Below, one piece after another: positions 1-7,747 of a DNA stretch of 64,000 bases. Location of the stretch: positions 1-64,000 of the forward strand of contig CAVSDB010000002.1 of assembly GCA_963726755.1 (NCBI GenBank), in the 5' to 3' direction. Made by a program: the position numbers and the translations under genes. Each line of letters begins with the position of its first letter. The first letter of the stretch is position 1. The notes under the pieces are model-generated. The model was not told the origin of the DNA, made no database searches, and worked only from the letters and a program-made list of their open reading frames with translations. The stretch comes from DATKIY01 sp963726755. GTDB lineage: Bacteria; Actinomycetota; Actinomycetes; JAHEKZ01.

Positions 1-299
1 GAGGACTTACAGGGGTGTAACTACTAGATGTAGGGGGAACCGTACGCTGCCCGGTGATTGGTTGCAAGCGTTGCGGCGCATCAATTTCAATTCGGCGTGT
101 TGCAACGGGTTTACCGTCCGTAGCCGCGGTGTGAGGCCAGTCACAGCATGGGTTTTCGCGACTTCTGGCCGTCGATCTTGAGGTTATGGGGCGACACTCC
201 CGGCGTGTCGTCCCAAAGGTTCAAGATCGATTCTGGTGACGGTCACGGGGCCGGGGCTACGGTGACGCATCTAGCGATTCCCGTGAGCAGGAGGCCTCG
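1..299. other. Non-coding left edge with a long imperfect hairpin
   Basis: No credible gene is seen in these bases. A nested inverted repeat occupies 172-230: outer arms TCGATCTTGA (172-181) and TCAAGATCGA (221-230), inner arms GGGGCGACAC (188-197) and GTGTCGTCCC (205-214, one mismatch). It could terminate a gene lying to the left of the window or form a leader structure for the following CDS. GTTGCAA (61-67) and TTGCAAC (100-106) form a second, weaker inverted pair. Confidence 0.5.
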
Positions 300-869
300 A
301 TGAATCTGACAACTGGCAAGTTCGCGATCGGCGCCGCGCTGACCTTGGCGGTGGTCATGGTTTCGTCGTCGACCACGGTCCTGGCCATGACGGTGCTGCC
401 GAAGCACAGCGTCGGCCCGCAGCAGCTGAAGACCGGCGCAGTCACGACCAAGAAGCTGGACAGGCACTCCGTCAACGGTTCAAAAGTGAAGGCCGGAACC
501 TTCGTCGCGTCGAGCCAGATGAAGTTCGGCAAGGGCCTAGCGACCAGCGTTCCAGCAAAGACGATCCTGAAGCTGCCGAGGGTCCATGCCGTTGTGACAA
601 CCGATGGAACCGCAGGTGCCGAGCCGCGTGTCATCCTTCACGTCCCGAGGACGCCAGGAGTGATCAACTGGGTCGTTCACACTGATGGGGGTTCGACGTA
701 CGGAACGTACGGCGGCAAATTTTCCCTCGACCCGCCCTCGGGAAGTTACGACGTGTCCGCGACGATCACGCACTACAACTCAGGCAAGCGGATGTTCTAC
801 GTGCATTGCTCATTCGACACGGGATTCGTCTCGTCAGCGCCACTCGCCTGCTGGGCGATCTCGAACTGA
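300..869 (+). CDS. Secreted hypothetical protein
   Basis: A 189-residue protein with an N-terminal signal peptide: a short basic start, a hydrophobic core at about residues 9-28 and a plausible cleavage after the Ala at about 29. The mature part begins with Lys/Thr-rich short units (LKTGAVTTKKL, HSVNGSKVKAGT) of a kind often seen in exported actinobacterial proteins. Two Cys near the C terminus could form a disulfide. A strong AGGAGG lies just before the ATG, which supports this start. No enzymatic motif is visible and the function is unknown. The gene converges on the LysM gene. Confidence 0.7.
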   Translation: MNLTTGKFAIGAALTLAVVMVSSSTTVLAMTVLPKHSVGPQQLKTGAVTTKKLDRHSVNGSKVKAGTFVASSQMKFGKGLATSVPAKTILKLPRVHAVVTTDGTAGAEPRVILHVPRTPGVINWVVHTDGGSTYGTYGGKFSLDPPSGSYDVSATITHYNSGKRMFYVHCSFDTGFVSSAPLACWAISN

Positions 870-890
870 CCGCGTGTACCGATACGTGGG

Positions 891-1256
891 CTAGTTCGCT
901 GGAACGAAGATCCGGGTGCCGGCCTCGACGCTGGAGTCGGGCAGGTCATTGAGGTCGACGATGCGCGCCACGGTGTCACGAGGATCGACGCCCGGGTTTA
1001 CCGACTGCGCGATGCTCCAGAGCGTCTCGCCTGGCTGAACCACCCACGTCTGTGCGACCGGACCACTGCTGGGCTGGCCCTGGTCGGCGGCGTCTGCGCT
1101 GCCACCGAGCTGGCCAAGGCCGATGACGGCCAGGGCCATCGCGAGCGTGGCAATCAAGATCAACACCCGGCCGCGGGCGGTCAGCCGAAGCGGCGCCTCC
1201 GCAGGGGAAGAGCGGAGGGGGCGGCGTACGGCCGGTGCCGTAAGGGTGTGGGACAT
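891..1256 (-). CDS. LysM-domain SOS-linked cell-division/cell-wall protein (ChiZ/YneA-like)
   Basis: A 121-residue protein with an N-terminal cytoplasmic stretch, one membrane segment (about residues 30-50) and a C-terminal extracellular LysM domain starting at WVVQPGETLWSIAQ. This is the layout of YneA of Bacillus, DivS of Corynebacterium and ChiZ (Rv2719c) of Mycobacterium, all encoded beside lexA and induced by DNA damage to delay division. The start at 1256 is chosen because a GGAGG lies just upstream; the open frame extends further but into the lexA promoter region. It is divergent from lexA and shares the LexA boxes. The role in division arrest is inferred from family and position. Confidence 0.85.
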   Translation of the reverse strand: MSHTLTAPAVRRPLRSSPAEAPLRLTARGRVLILIATLAMALAVIGLGQLGGSADAADQGQPSSGPVAQTWVVQPGETLWSIAQSVNPGVDPRDTVARIVDLNDLPDSSVEAGTRIFVPAN

Positions 1257-1277
1257 GAAAACCTCCGGGGGAAGGAG

Positions 1278-1309
1278 TCGAACCTGTGTTCGATCGAACG
1301 TCTGTACGA
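1278..1309. promoter_or_regulatory. Two abutting LexA (SOS) boxes
   Basis: TCGAACCTGTGTTCGA (1278-1293) is a perfect actinobacterial/Gram-positive type LexA box, with GAAC and GTTC half sites and a 4-bp spacer. It is followed without a gap by TCGAACGTCTGTACGA (1294-1309), a box with one altered position in its right half. Both lie just upstream of the LysM start and so probably repress it. Confidence 0.85.
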
Positions 1310-1355
1310 GTTGTACACCATGCGACCGGCGATTGCTACCCGATTGCGACACGTG

Positions 1356-1397
1356 TCGAACAGGTGTTTGAAACAGGCGTTCGATTCGCGCTAGGGT
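1356..1397 (+). promoter_or_regulatory. LexA box overlapping the probable lexA promoter
   Basis: TCGAACAGGTGTTTGA (1356-1371) matches the LexA box with one change in the right half. It overlaps a possible -35 element TTGAAA (1368-1373), and TAGGGT (1392-1397) lies 18 bp downstream as a possible -10. This layout fits autorepression of lexA. The box is well supported; the -35/-10 assignment is tentative. Confidence 0.7.
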
Positions 1398-1494
1398 CCA
1401 GCGTGCCGGAGGGGTCTGACAGTCAGGCTGACAATCAAGCCCCCGACGGCACCAAAGCCAGATCGATTCCCGTCCGACCTCGAAGGGACCCGCG

Positions 1495-2172
1495 ATGAGC
1501 AAGGTCAGCGAGATGCCCGATGGCCCAGCGGCTGCTGACGGCCTGACCAACCGGCAGCGGCTGGTCCTGGAGTACATCGCCAAGTCGGTCGAGGCGCGGG
1601 GCTATCCCCCGAGCATGCGCGAGATCGGCGAGGCGGTCGGGCTGGCCAGCCCCAGCAGCGTCAAGCACCAGCTCGCGTCGCTAGAGCGCAAGGGCTTCAT
1701 CCGCCGCGACCCGAACCGTCCGCGAGCCATCGAGGTCCGGCTGCCCGACGCCGGTGGCCACACCGTCGACGTCACCGACAGCGGGTCCGAGCGTCCAGCC
1801 GCGACGTACGTACCCGTCGTCGGACGCATCGCCGCCGGTGGACCGATCCTGGCCGAGCAGGCCGTCGAGGACGTCTTCCCGCTCCCCACGCAGATCGTCG
1901 GCGACGGCCAGCTCTTCATGCTCAAGGTCGTCGGTGACTCGATGATCGACGCCGCGATCTGCGACGGTGACTGGGTTGTCGTACGCCAGCAGCCGGTCGC
2001 CGAGAACGGTGACATCGTCGCGGCGATGCTCGACAACGAAGCGACGGTCAAGACGTTCAAGCAGCGCGACGGCCACACCTGGCTGATGCCACACAACGCC
2101 GACTACGAGCCGATCCTCGGCGACCACGCGACGATTCTCGGCAAGGTGACGGCGGTCCTGCGCAGCATCTAG
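1495..2172 (+). CDS. lexA: LexA repressor
   Basis: A 225-residue SOS master repressor and self-cleaving serine peptidase (S24). It has an N-terminal winged helix (about residues 17-80, including PPSMREIGEAVGLASPSSV) and a C-terminal protease domain. The cleavage bond is Ala114-Gly115, the catalytic Ser is in VVGDSM (S149) and the Lys in ATVKTF (K186). A GAAGGGA ribosome site precedes the ATG. RecA, encoded at 21.3 kb, would activate its self-cleavage. Three LexA boxes lie upstream, so it is self-regulated and coupled to the LysM gene. Confidence 0.97.
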   Translation: MSKVSEMPDGPAAADGLTNRQRLVLEYIAKSVEARGYPPSMREIGEAVGLASPSSVKHQLASLERKGFIRRDPNRPRAIEVRLPDAGGHTVDVTDSGSERPAATYVPVVGRIAAGGPILAEQAVEDVFPLPTQIVGDGQLFMLKVVGDSMIDAAICDGDWVVVRQQPVAENGDIVAAMLDNEATVKTFKQRDGHTWLMPHNADYEPILGDHATILGKVTAVLRSI

Positions 2173-2212
2173 TCGCCCCTGGGTGGTTGCCGTCCGCGAC
2201 CACCGACCCATT

Positions 2213-2315
2213 GCAACAATTGTGCGAGATGGTGCGTCGGCGTCCAAAGTGCACAACACTCCCCCTTTGCGTGCAGAATTGTGCGTCCCAGCGCGCAATT
2301 CTGAACAATTGTTGC
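2213..2315. repeat. Palindromic intergenic repeat, family E, copy 1
   Basis: An element of about 103 bp bounded by GCAACAATTGTGC (2213-2225) and its near reverse complement GAACAATTGTTGC (2303-2315). Inside, CAGAATTG (2274-2281) pairs with CAATTCTG (2296-2303). A related element at 9197-9302 shares both ends (GCAACAATTGTGCGAGAT on the left, CAATTCTGAACA and TTGTTGC on the right) with a diverged middle. No coding capacity is seen. Confidence 0.7.
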
Positions 2316-2354
2316 GGTGGGTGCCGTGGCGAACGGCGCGCAGGCACGCGCCAG

Positions 2355-2723
2355 TTAGTCGCCGCTTCCTTGAAGTTCGGGTTGTAGATCAGTCCCAGGA
2401 TGGCGCCGCTGGGCGTACGAACCGAGCCGGTCACGATGCCGTCGCCGACCTCGGACGCCGCAACATGCACCGTGGCTCCGGCCGCCACCGCTTCGTCCAT
2501 GGCGGCCTGAACGTCGTCGACTCCCCAGTACGTCGAGCGCGCCGTCGGCCGGGTCAGCATCGGGCAGCAGCCCGAGTTCGTAGCCCGCGACCTCGAAGCC
2601 GACGTAGAACGGCTCCTCGAAGTACGGCGGCTGGCCGAGCAACTGCGTCCACCAGGCGGTGGCGGCGCCGAGGTCGGGTGCGGGGTAGATGACCGTGCGA
2701 AGTCCGTGCATCTGGATAGCCAT
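2355..2723 (-). CDS. VOC/glyoxalase-superfamily protein (frame broken)
   Basis: A small vicinal-oxygen-chelate fold protein. The N-terminal half (RTVIYPAPDLGAATAWW, then a GFEVAGYELGLLPD strand) and the C-terminal half (YWGVDDVQAAMDEAVAAGA to ILGLIYNPNF) form one typical VOC monomer of about 120 residues. They lie in two frames that meet near 2525-2545. A second shift near 2360 would place the stop right after the family's usual IYNPNF end; otherwise the frame runs through repeat E and into antisense lexA. A sequencing error is the likelier explanation, a pseudogene is possible. The substrate is unknown. It is divergent from the GNAT gene. Confidence 0.65.
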   Translation of the reverse strand: MAIQMHGLRTVIYPAPDLGAATAWWTQLLGQPPYFEEPFYVGFEVAGYELGLLPDADPADGALDVLGSRRRSGRHGRSGGGRSHGACCGVRGRRRHRDRLGSYAQRRHPGTDLQPELQGSGD

Positions 2724-2785
2724 AGTCGGATCGTGCCAGCCGAAACTCGGTTCCACCAGGCGGTCACTCACGAGAGGATGACGCC

Positions 2786-3715
2786 ATGACCACAGACCGG
2801 GTGCGGATCGTCCGCGGGCAACAGTCGCCGGGCGACGTCGATCGAATCCTGCGCAGCCTGCCCGACTGGTTCGGGATCGAGGACTCGATCGTGCACTACG
2901 TCGAGGACGCGGCACGACTGCCGACGTACCTCGCCTACTCACCCGACGACACGTGCGTCGGAGTGCTGCTTACCTCGCGCCACTTTCCGGAGTCGGCAGA
3001 GGTTCACCTCATGGCGGTCGATCCGACGTGGCATCGCCGCGGGGTCGGACGCACGTTGCTCGGCGCTGCGGAATCGGACTTGGCCAGCGACGGCGTTCGG
3101 TACCTGCAGGTCAAGACGCAAGGGCCGTCGGCCGACGACCCCAACTACGCGCAGACGCTCGAGTTCTATCGCAGCCAGGGATTCAACCCGCTGGAAGAGA
3201 TTGACGGTCTCTGGCCCGGAAACCCGTGCCTGATCCTGGTCAAGACGCTCGACAGTGTTGTGGTGCTGCGCGAGATCACTGACGAGAACCGCGCGCAGAT
3301 CGAGGCGCTGGCGGTGACACCGACGCAGGACAACTACGTCGGCAGCGTGACCGATTCCCTGCTCGAGGCAGCCGAAACGCCAGGTGCGTGTCCGTGGTAT
3401 CGCGCGGTGTACGCCGGTCAGACTCCCGTCGGGTTCGTCATGATCAGCGACAACATTCCGCCCGAACGCACGGAGTACCTCGGCCCGTACTACCTCTGGC
3501 GGCTGCTCGTCGATGCCCGGTTCCAAGGGCGCAACTACGGACGTCAGGCGCTCGACCTGGCCATCGAATACATCCGCCAGCGACCTAACCCGCAGACGCT
3601 CCTCACGTCGTACGTCCCGGGTGAGGACTCCCCGCTGGGCTTCTACCTCGCCTACGGCTTTCATGAGACCGGAGATCTCTTTGAAGGCGAGCCGGTCCTC
3701 ACTCTGGCGCTCTAG
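2786..3715 (+). CDS. Double-domain GNAT N-acetyltransferase
   Basis: A 309-residue protein with two GNAT domains. Domain 1 (about residues 5-155) carries the acetyl-CoA loop HRRGVGRTLL. Domain 2 (about 160-305) carries FQGRNYGRQAL and resembles diamine/spermidine acetyltransferases of the BltD/PaiA type (VGFVMISDN, YLWRLLVDARFQG, FYLAYGFHETGD). It may acetylate polyamines or another small amine, but the substrate is inferred only from domain 2. The hydrolase gene follows after 9 bp, probably in one transcript. Confidence 0.8.
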   Translation: MTTDRVRIVRGQQSPGDVDRILRSLPDWFGIEDSIVHYVEDAARLPTYLAYSPDDTCVGVLLTSRHFPESAEVHLMAVDPTWHRRGVGRTLLGAAESDLASDGVRYLQVKTQGPSADDPNYAQTLEFYRSQGFNPLEEIDGLWPGNPCLILVKTLDSVVVLREITDENRAQIEALAVTPTQDNYVGSVTDSLLEAAETPGACPWYRAVYAGQTPVGFVMISDNIPPERTEYLGPYYLWRLLVDARFQGRNYGRQALDLAIEYIRQRPNPQTLLTSYVPGEDSPLGFYLAYGFHETGDLFEGEPVLTLAL

Positions 3716-3724
3716 AGTGCGCGT

Positions 3725-4594
3725 GTGACGCAGTCGGCTGGGTACTCGTACGTGGTGGTGCCAGCGGTTCCTGACGTGATCGCGACGCACGTGTTCTACC
3801 CGGCGACGGCGCGCGAAGTCGCGACGCAGCTCGGTCCGTTCGAACTCGACGTCGCACCTGAAGCGCCGATCGCAGAGGGACTCTTCCCCCTCGTGGTCAT
3901 CTCGCACGGGACGCAGGGTTCACCGCTAGTGCATCGCACCCTTGCGGCGCATCTAGCGCGCGAGGGATTCGTCGTCGCGTGTCCGTGGCACCCGCGCGAC
4001 AACCGCGAGAACAGCGAACTAGCAGGCACCGACGTCATCTTGGAGACCCGACCGCGTCACCTCCAAGCCGTCACCGACTGGATGTTCGCCAACGAACCGT
4101 TCACCGGTGCGTTAGTGCCAGACCAGTTCGCGATGGTCGGTCACTCACTCGGTGGCTACACCGCCCTCGCGGTCGCGGGTGGACTGCCGACGTCGATGCC
4201 CTGGGAGTCACCGTCCGGCTTCGGGCATGCCGTAGCGGTTGAACGTGACGAGCGACTGCGGGCAATCGTGCTGTTGGCGCCGGCGACGCCGTGGTTCAAG
4301 GCAGACGGCGCCCTCGCTGCGGTGAACGTACCGATCCTGCTCCTCACTGCTGAGCACGACGAGCACACCAACGAGTGGATGGCCGACCTGGTGAGCAACG
4401 GCGTCGCCGATCCGTCGCGCGTTGAACGTCGCATGGTGCCCAACGCCGGCCACTTCTCGTTCGAGACGCCGTTCCCGGACCACCTGACCGGTCCCGGTTT
4501 CGACCCTTCGCAGGACCCGCCGGGTTTTGACCGGGCGGCGTTCCAACGCGACCTCGAGGACGAAGTCGCGGCCTTTCTCGAAAGGTGGCTCTAA
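3725..4594 (+). CDS. Alpha/beta hydrolase, dienelactone-hydrolase/PAF-acetylhydrolase-like
   Basis: A 289-residue hydrolase. The nucleophile elbow GHSLGGY places the Ser at about residue 141, the oxyanion-side motif is VVISHGTQGS, and the C-terminal His is probably in NAGHFSFE. No signal peptide is seen, so it is likely cytoplasmic. GTG is the start, 9 bp after the GNAT stop. The general fold resembles predicted dienelactone hydrolases. The substrate cannot be read from the sequence. Confidence 0.75.
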   Translation: MTQSAGYSYVVVPAVPDVIATHVFYPATAREVATQLGPFELDVAPEAPIAEGLFPLVVISHGTQGSPLVHRTLAAHLAREGFVVACPWHPRDNRENSELAGTDVILETRPRHLQAVTDWMFANEPFTGALVPDQFAMVGHSLGGYTALAVAGGLPTSMPWESPSGFGHAVAVERDERLRAIVLLAPATPWFKADGALAAVNVPILLLTAEHDEHTNEWMADLVSNGVADPSRVERRMVPNAGHFSFETPFPDHLTGPGFDPSQDPPGFDRAAFQRDLEDEVAAFLERWL

Positions 4595-4648
4595 CCCGAA
4601 CGGAGGTAAAACCCCGCGTTTGGGTGAGGTTGTCGGTCCCAGGCGCTA

Positions 4649-5137
4649 ATGTCACCGCCAATCGAATTGGGGGGCTCCTTGAAGAAGATCTGGCTCGTCT
4701 GCTCAGTAGTGCTGGTCGTTCTCGTCGCGTCCCCCGCGCAGGCGCTAGACGTCCAGACACAACGTCAACTGAAGAGTGCCGATGGCACCAAACTGGGCTG
4801 CGTGCTTCAGGTCAATGACGTTAGTAGGAGGTACCACCCGCGAATCCGCTACCTGCAAGTGGAGGCTGCAATCGTGTGCCGCAAGAAGGTCGAACTGCAC
4901 GAGGTCGAGATTAAATTCCAACCTGTCGCTGGTAGTTCCCGGCACCTCACGCAATTCAGCGTTTGGGACGACAAGTCGCCCTTCTCACGGCACTTCACTG
5001 CACGGGCTCAGTGCAACCGGATCATGCCGGGGAACGACCACTGGAACCACCCTTTCGGGCGGGTCACGCTGGGAACTCAAGCACTTACGGGACCATTCCA
5101 GGCACACGTGCGAACCGACTTGCCCTGGAACTGCTAG
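4649..5137 (+). CDS. Small secreted hypothetical protein
   Basis: A 162-residue product with a clear signal peptide (LKKIWLVCSVVLVVLVASPAQA) and a mature part of about 125 residues with four Cys, which could form two disulfides. The ATG at 4649 adds residues before the signal; a TTG at 4679, just before the two Lys and after a G-rich stretch, may be the true start. Its stop shares the CTAG with the convergent helicase stop. No known family is recognised. Confidence 0.6.
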   Translation: MSPPIELGGSLKKIWLVCSVVLVVLVASPAQALDVQTQRQLKSADGTKLGCVLQVNDVSRRYHPRIRYLQVEAAIVCRKKVELHEVEIKFQPVAGSSRHLTQFSVWDDKSPFSRHFTARAQCNRIMPGNDHWNHPFGRVTLGTQALTGPFQAHVRTDLPWNC

Positions 5138-7611
5138 CCGGTGCCCACCCCGGGAGTGACGATGCCGTCCACGCCAGCTGGCATGGGCTGATCCGACGAA
5201 TCACCGAGGAGCAGCCAGCGACTGGTCGCATCGCCCATGAGGAGTCCTGACGGGCTTCCGATACCGACGAGCGCGTCTACGTCGTCGGCGAATACGCGGA
5301 GCGTCGCGTCGTCGACCTTGTCGACCTGCCATTCGTCCAACGTCAGGCATTCGGCGAACTTGTCGATGTCGGTCCAGACGGTTGGTGGGATGGCCGCCAA
5401 CACGTAGACGAACTTCTTGTCGGAGTCACCAACCTTTGCCGACGAACTCCACGTCACCTTGCCGAGTGACCCCTGCGTCCGAAGACGCGTCAAGATGGCG
5501 CCTCTGGTTCGACCCAACTCCTCAGCGATGAGGACGATCGGCGACCCCTCGTCCCACAGTTCCTGAAGCCGTTGCTCCTCCGACTCGGTCCAGTGACGTC
5601 GCTTGCGATCGCCACCCGACGCGTCGTCGGTTGATGAGCCGACGATCGTCTCCCCCACCACGGCGTCAGAGACCGGCAGCACAGGCGGTGCATCCCCGTC
5701 GATCTTCTGCAGCGACGCCAGGACTAGCGCCTTGTCGGTGGTCGGCCACATCGGTGGCAGTGACGACCTGATGAACCCGCCGTAACGCGCGCGCTCCAGC
5801 CGTGAGTCAAGTACTGCGACGACGCCCTTGTCCGTCGCGTTCCGGATCAAGCGACCGGACCCTTGCGCCAATCGCAACGAGGCTTGGGTGGCAGCCACCG
5901 TCATGAACCCGTTGCCGCCGTTGGCTTCGACGTATCGCTGACGCGCTGAGGCGAGTGGGTCGTCCGGTCGCGGGAACGGAAGTCGATCGATTAGCACGAG
6001 TTGCAGCGACGAGCCGGGGACGTCGACGCCTTGCCACAGCGACAACGTGCCGAACAGACAAGTGGCGGCGTCCGCGGCGAACTTTCGCACCAAGGCGCCG
6101 GTCGCGTCTTCGCCCTGACACAGGATCGGCAGGTCGAGCCGTTCGCGCATCGCCTCGGTTGCCTGTTGGGCGGCGCGCATCGATGAGAAGAGTCCGAGCG
6201 TTCGTCCGCCGGCTGCGGTGACCAATTCTTCAATCTCGTCGAGTTGCTCGTCGCTGAGACCGCTGCGACTCGGCGGTGCCAGATGCGCCGCGACGTAGAA
6301 GATGGCTTGCCTCTCGTACTCGAACGGCGACCCGACGTCGAGACCTCGCCACGGCGGCGCGCCCTCCCCCGTCAGTCCAAGGCCGCGCGCGATCGGTTCA
6401 AAACCGCCGCCGAGCTCAAGGGTGGCCGACGTCATGATGACGGTTCGCTCCTCGAACAGGCCCCCGCGCAATAGTCCGCCGACGAACAGCGGTGCTCGCC
6501 ACAGCGTGGGTGGTCGCCGGTCAGACTTCGTCACCCACACCACGTCCTGAATGCCGGAGACGACGACCCGTCCGGCGATCTCGTACACCTCGTCGACCGC
6601 CGCCTTGGCGCGAACGCGCTTGGCAACGTCGTCGTCCCCCGACGATCCACCCATCGCGCTGAGCGCGTCGTGGCCCGCATCACGAACCGCGACGAGTGCA
6701 TCGAACAGTGCGCCTCCCACGGTTTCGAACCGACCCTCGGGAGCCTCGGTGAGGGCAGTGGCGAGGGCGGCAGCGGCGTCGAGGAGTAACTCGCTCGCCG
6801 GCTCCCCTGCGTACGCGCGACAGCGTTGTCCGGCGCGTTCGACCATGGCGGCAGTGAGTTCGTCGGTCACGGCACCGGTCGCGCGGTCGGCCAGTTCGTG
6901 CGCTTCGTCGACGACCACGACGTCGACCTCGGGGAGCAGCCGGGCCTCAGAGAGCGAGTCGATCGCGAGCATCGCGTGGTTGGTGACGACGACGTCGCTG
7001 TCTTTGGCTCGCTCGCGCGCCTTTTCGGCGAAGCAGTCGTCGGCGAACGGGCAGCGCTGCGCGCCGAGACATTCGTGCGGCGTCACCGACAGCGAACGCC
7101 AGGCACGGTCGTCCGGAGCCGGTGCCAACTCGTCGCGGTCACCGATCTCGGTCGTCTCGGCCCAGGATCGGATGCGTAGGACGTCACGTCCGGCCTTCGA
7201 CGTCGGCGCGGGATCGAACAGCGCGTCCTGGTCGTCGGGAGTCTGGTCAGCCGAATTGAGGCGGTGCAGGCAGAGGTAGTTGCTGCGACCCTTGAGCATC
7301 GCGAAGGTGGGACGGCGTCCCAGAATCGGCTCGACCGCTTCGACCAACCGTGGCAAGTCACGGTCGACGAGTTGCCGCTGCAGCGCGATAGTGGCCGTGG
7401 ACACCACCACCGAGTCGTGATGCGCCAGGGCCGGCACGAGGTACGCCAGCGACTTCCCGGTCCCGGTTCCGGCTTGGACCAGCAGGTGCTCGCCGGTGTC
7501 CAGGGCGTCTGCCACGGCCTCGGCCATCACCAGCTGTCCTGGCCGAGGCTCACCACCGACGGCGTCGACCGCAGCGTCAAGCAGCTTGGTCAACTCGGGG
7601 TGCTCGGTCAT
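5134..7611 (-). CDS. DinG/XPD-family DNA helicase with a C-terminal SANT-like extension
   Basis: An 825-residue ATP-dependent 5'-3' helicase of the DinG/YoaA group. It shows Walker A AGTGTGKS (residues 47-54), a DEAH box (VVVDEAHELADR) and four Cys spaced for a 4Fe-4S cluster (YLC, HEC, QRC, DDC). The final QGSGRLIR motif is present. Relatives are usually about 650 residues; here about 180 extra C-terminal residues include a Myb/SANT-like unit (HWTESEEQRLQELWDEG, IAEELGRTRGAI). Its probable role is unwinding of forked or R-loop DNA during repair. No LexA box was seen upstream. Confidence 0.85.
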   Translation of the reverse strand: MTEHPELTKLLDAAVDAVGGEPRPGQLVMAEAVADALDTGEHLLVQAGTGTGKSLAYLVPALAHHDSVVVSTATIALQRQLVDRDLPRLVEAVEPILGRRPTFAMLKGRSNYLCLHRLNSADQTPDDQDALFDPAPTSKAGRDVLRIRSWAETTEIGDRDELAPAPDDRAWRSLSVTPHECLGAQRCPFADDCFAEKARERAKDSDVVVTNHAMLAIDSLSEARLLPEVDVVVVDEAHELADRATGAVTDELTAAMVERAGQRCRAYAGEPASELLLDAAAALATALTEAPEGRFETVGGALFDALVAVRDAGHDALSAMGGSSGDDDVAKRVRAKAAVDEVYEIAGRVVVSGIQDVVWVTKSDRRPPTLWRAPLFVGGLLRGGLFEERTVIMTSATLELGGGFEPIARGLGLTGEGAPPWRGLDVGSPFEYERQAIFYVAAHLAPPSRSGLSDEQLDEIEELVTAAGGRTLGLFSSMRAAQQATEAMRERLDLPILCQGEDATGALVRKFAADAATCLFGTLSLWQGVDVPGSSLQLVLIDRLPFPRPDDPLASARQRYVEANGGNGFMTVAATQASLRLAQGSGRLIRNATDKGVVAVLDSRLERARYGGFIRSSLPPMWPTTDKALVLASLQKIDGDAPPVLPVSDAVVGETIVGSSTDDASGGDRKRRHWTESEEQRLQELWDEGSPIVLIAEELGRTRGAILTRLRTQGSLGKVTWSSSAKVGDSDKKFVYVLAAIPPTVWTDIDKFAECLTLDEWQVDKVDDATLRVFADDVDALVGIGSPSGLLMGDATSRWLLLGDSSDQPMPAGVDGIVTPGVGTG

Positions 7612-7661
7612 GGTCGGACCAGGCTAGGCAGTCAGGTGTCAAAGCGAGAACTTGGCCACAG

Positions 7662-7722
7662 TTATCCCCAGCATGAATGCGGAGTTTGTTGCACCAGTGC
7701 GGGAGAACGCGTCGTTCTTAGA
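7662..7722 (+). repeat. 61-bp intergenic repeat, copy A
   Basis: The copy runs from TTATCCCCAGCATGAATGC to AGAACGCGTCGTTCTTAGA between the hflX stop and the helicase start. It is about 92 percent identical by eye to copy D (35730-35790). The right half contains inverted arms AGAACG and CGTTCT. The left end resembles a DnaA box but has a C in place of A (TTATCCCCA). Confidence 0.85.
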
Positions 7723-7747
7723 TTTCTTCGGGTTAGGTTTGTTGGGG

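Noticed and set aside
2939..3907. 322-codon minus-strand frame opposite the double GNAT
   Set aside because: Charged, low-complexity translation typical of an antisense shadow.
7704..7718. AGAACGCGTCGTTCT in the 61-bp repeat as a LexA box
   Set aside because: The half sites GAAC and GTTC are separated by five bases, not four, and none of the copies lies at a gene start.
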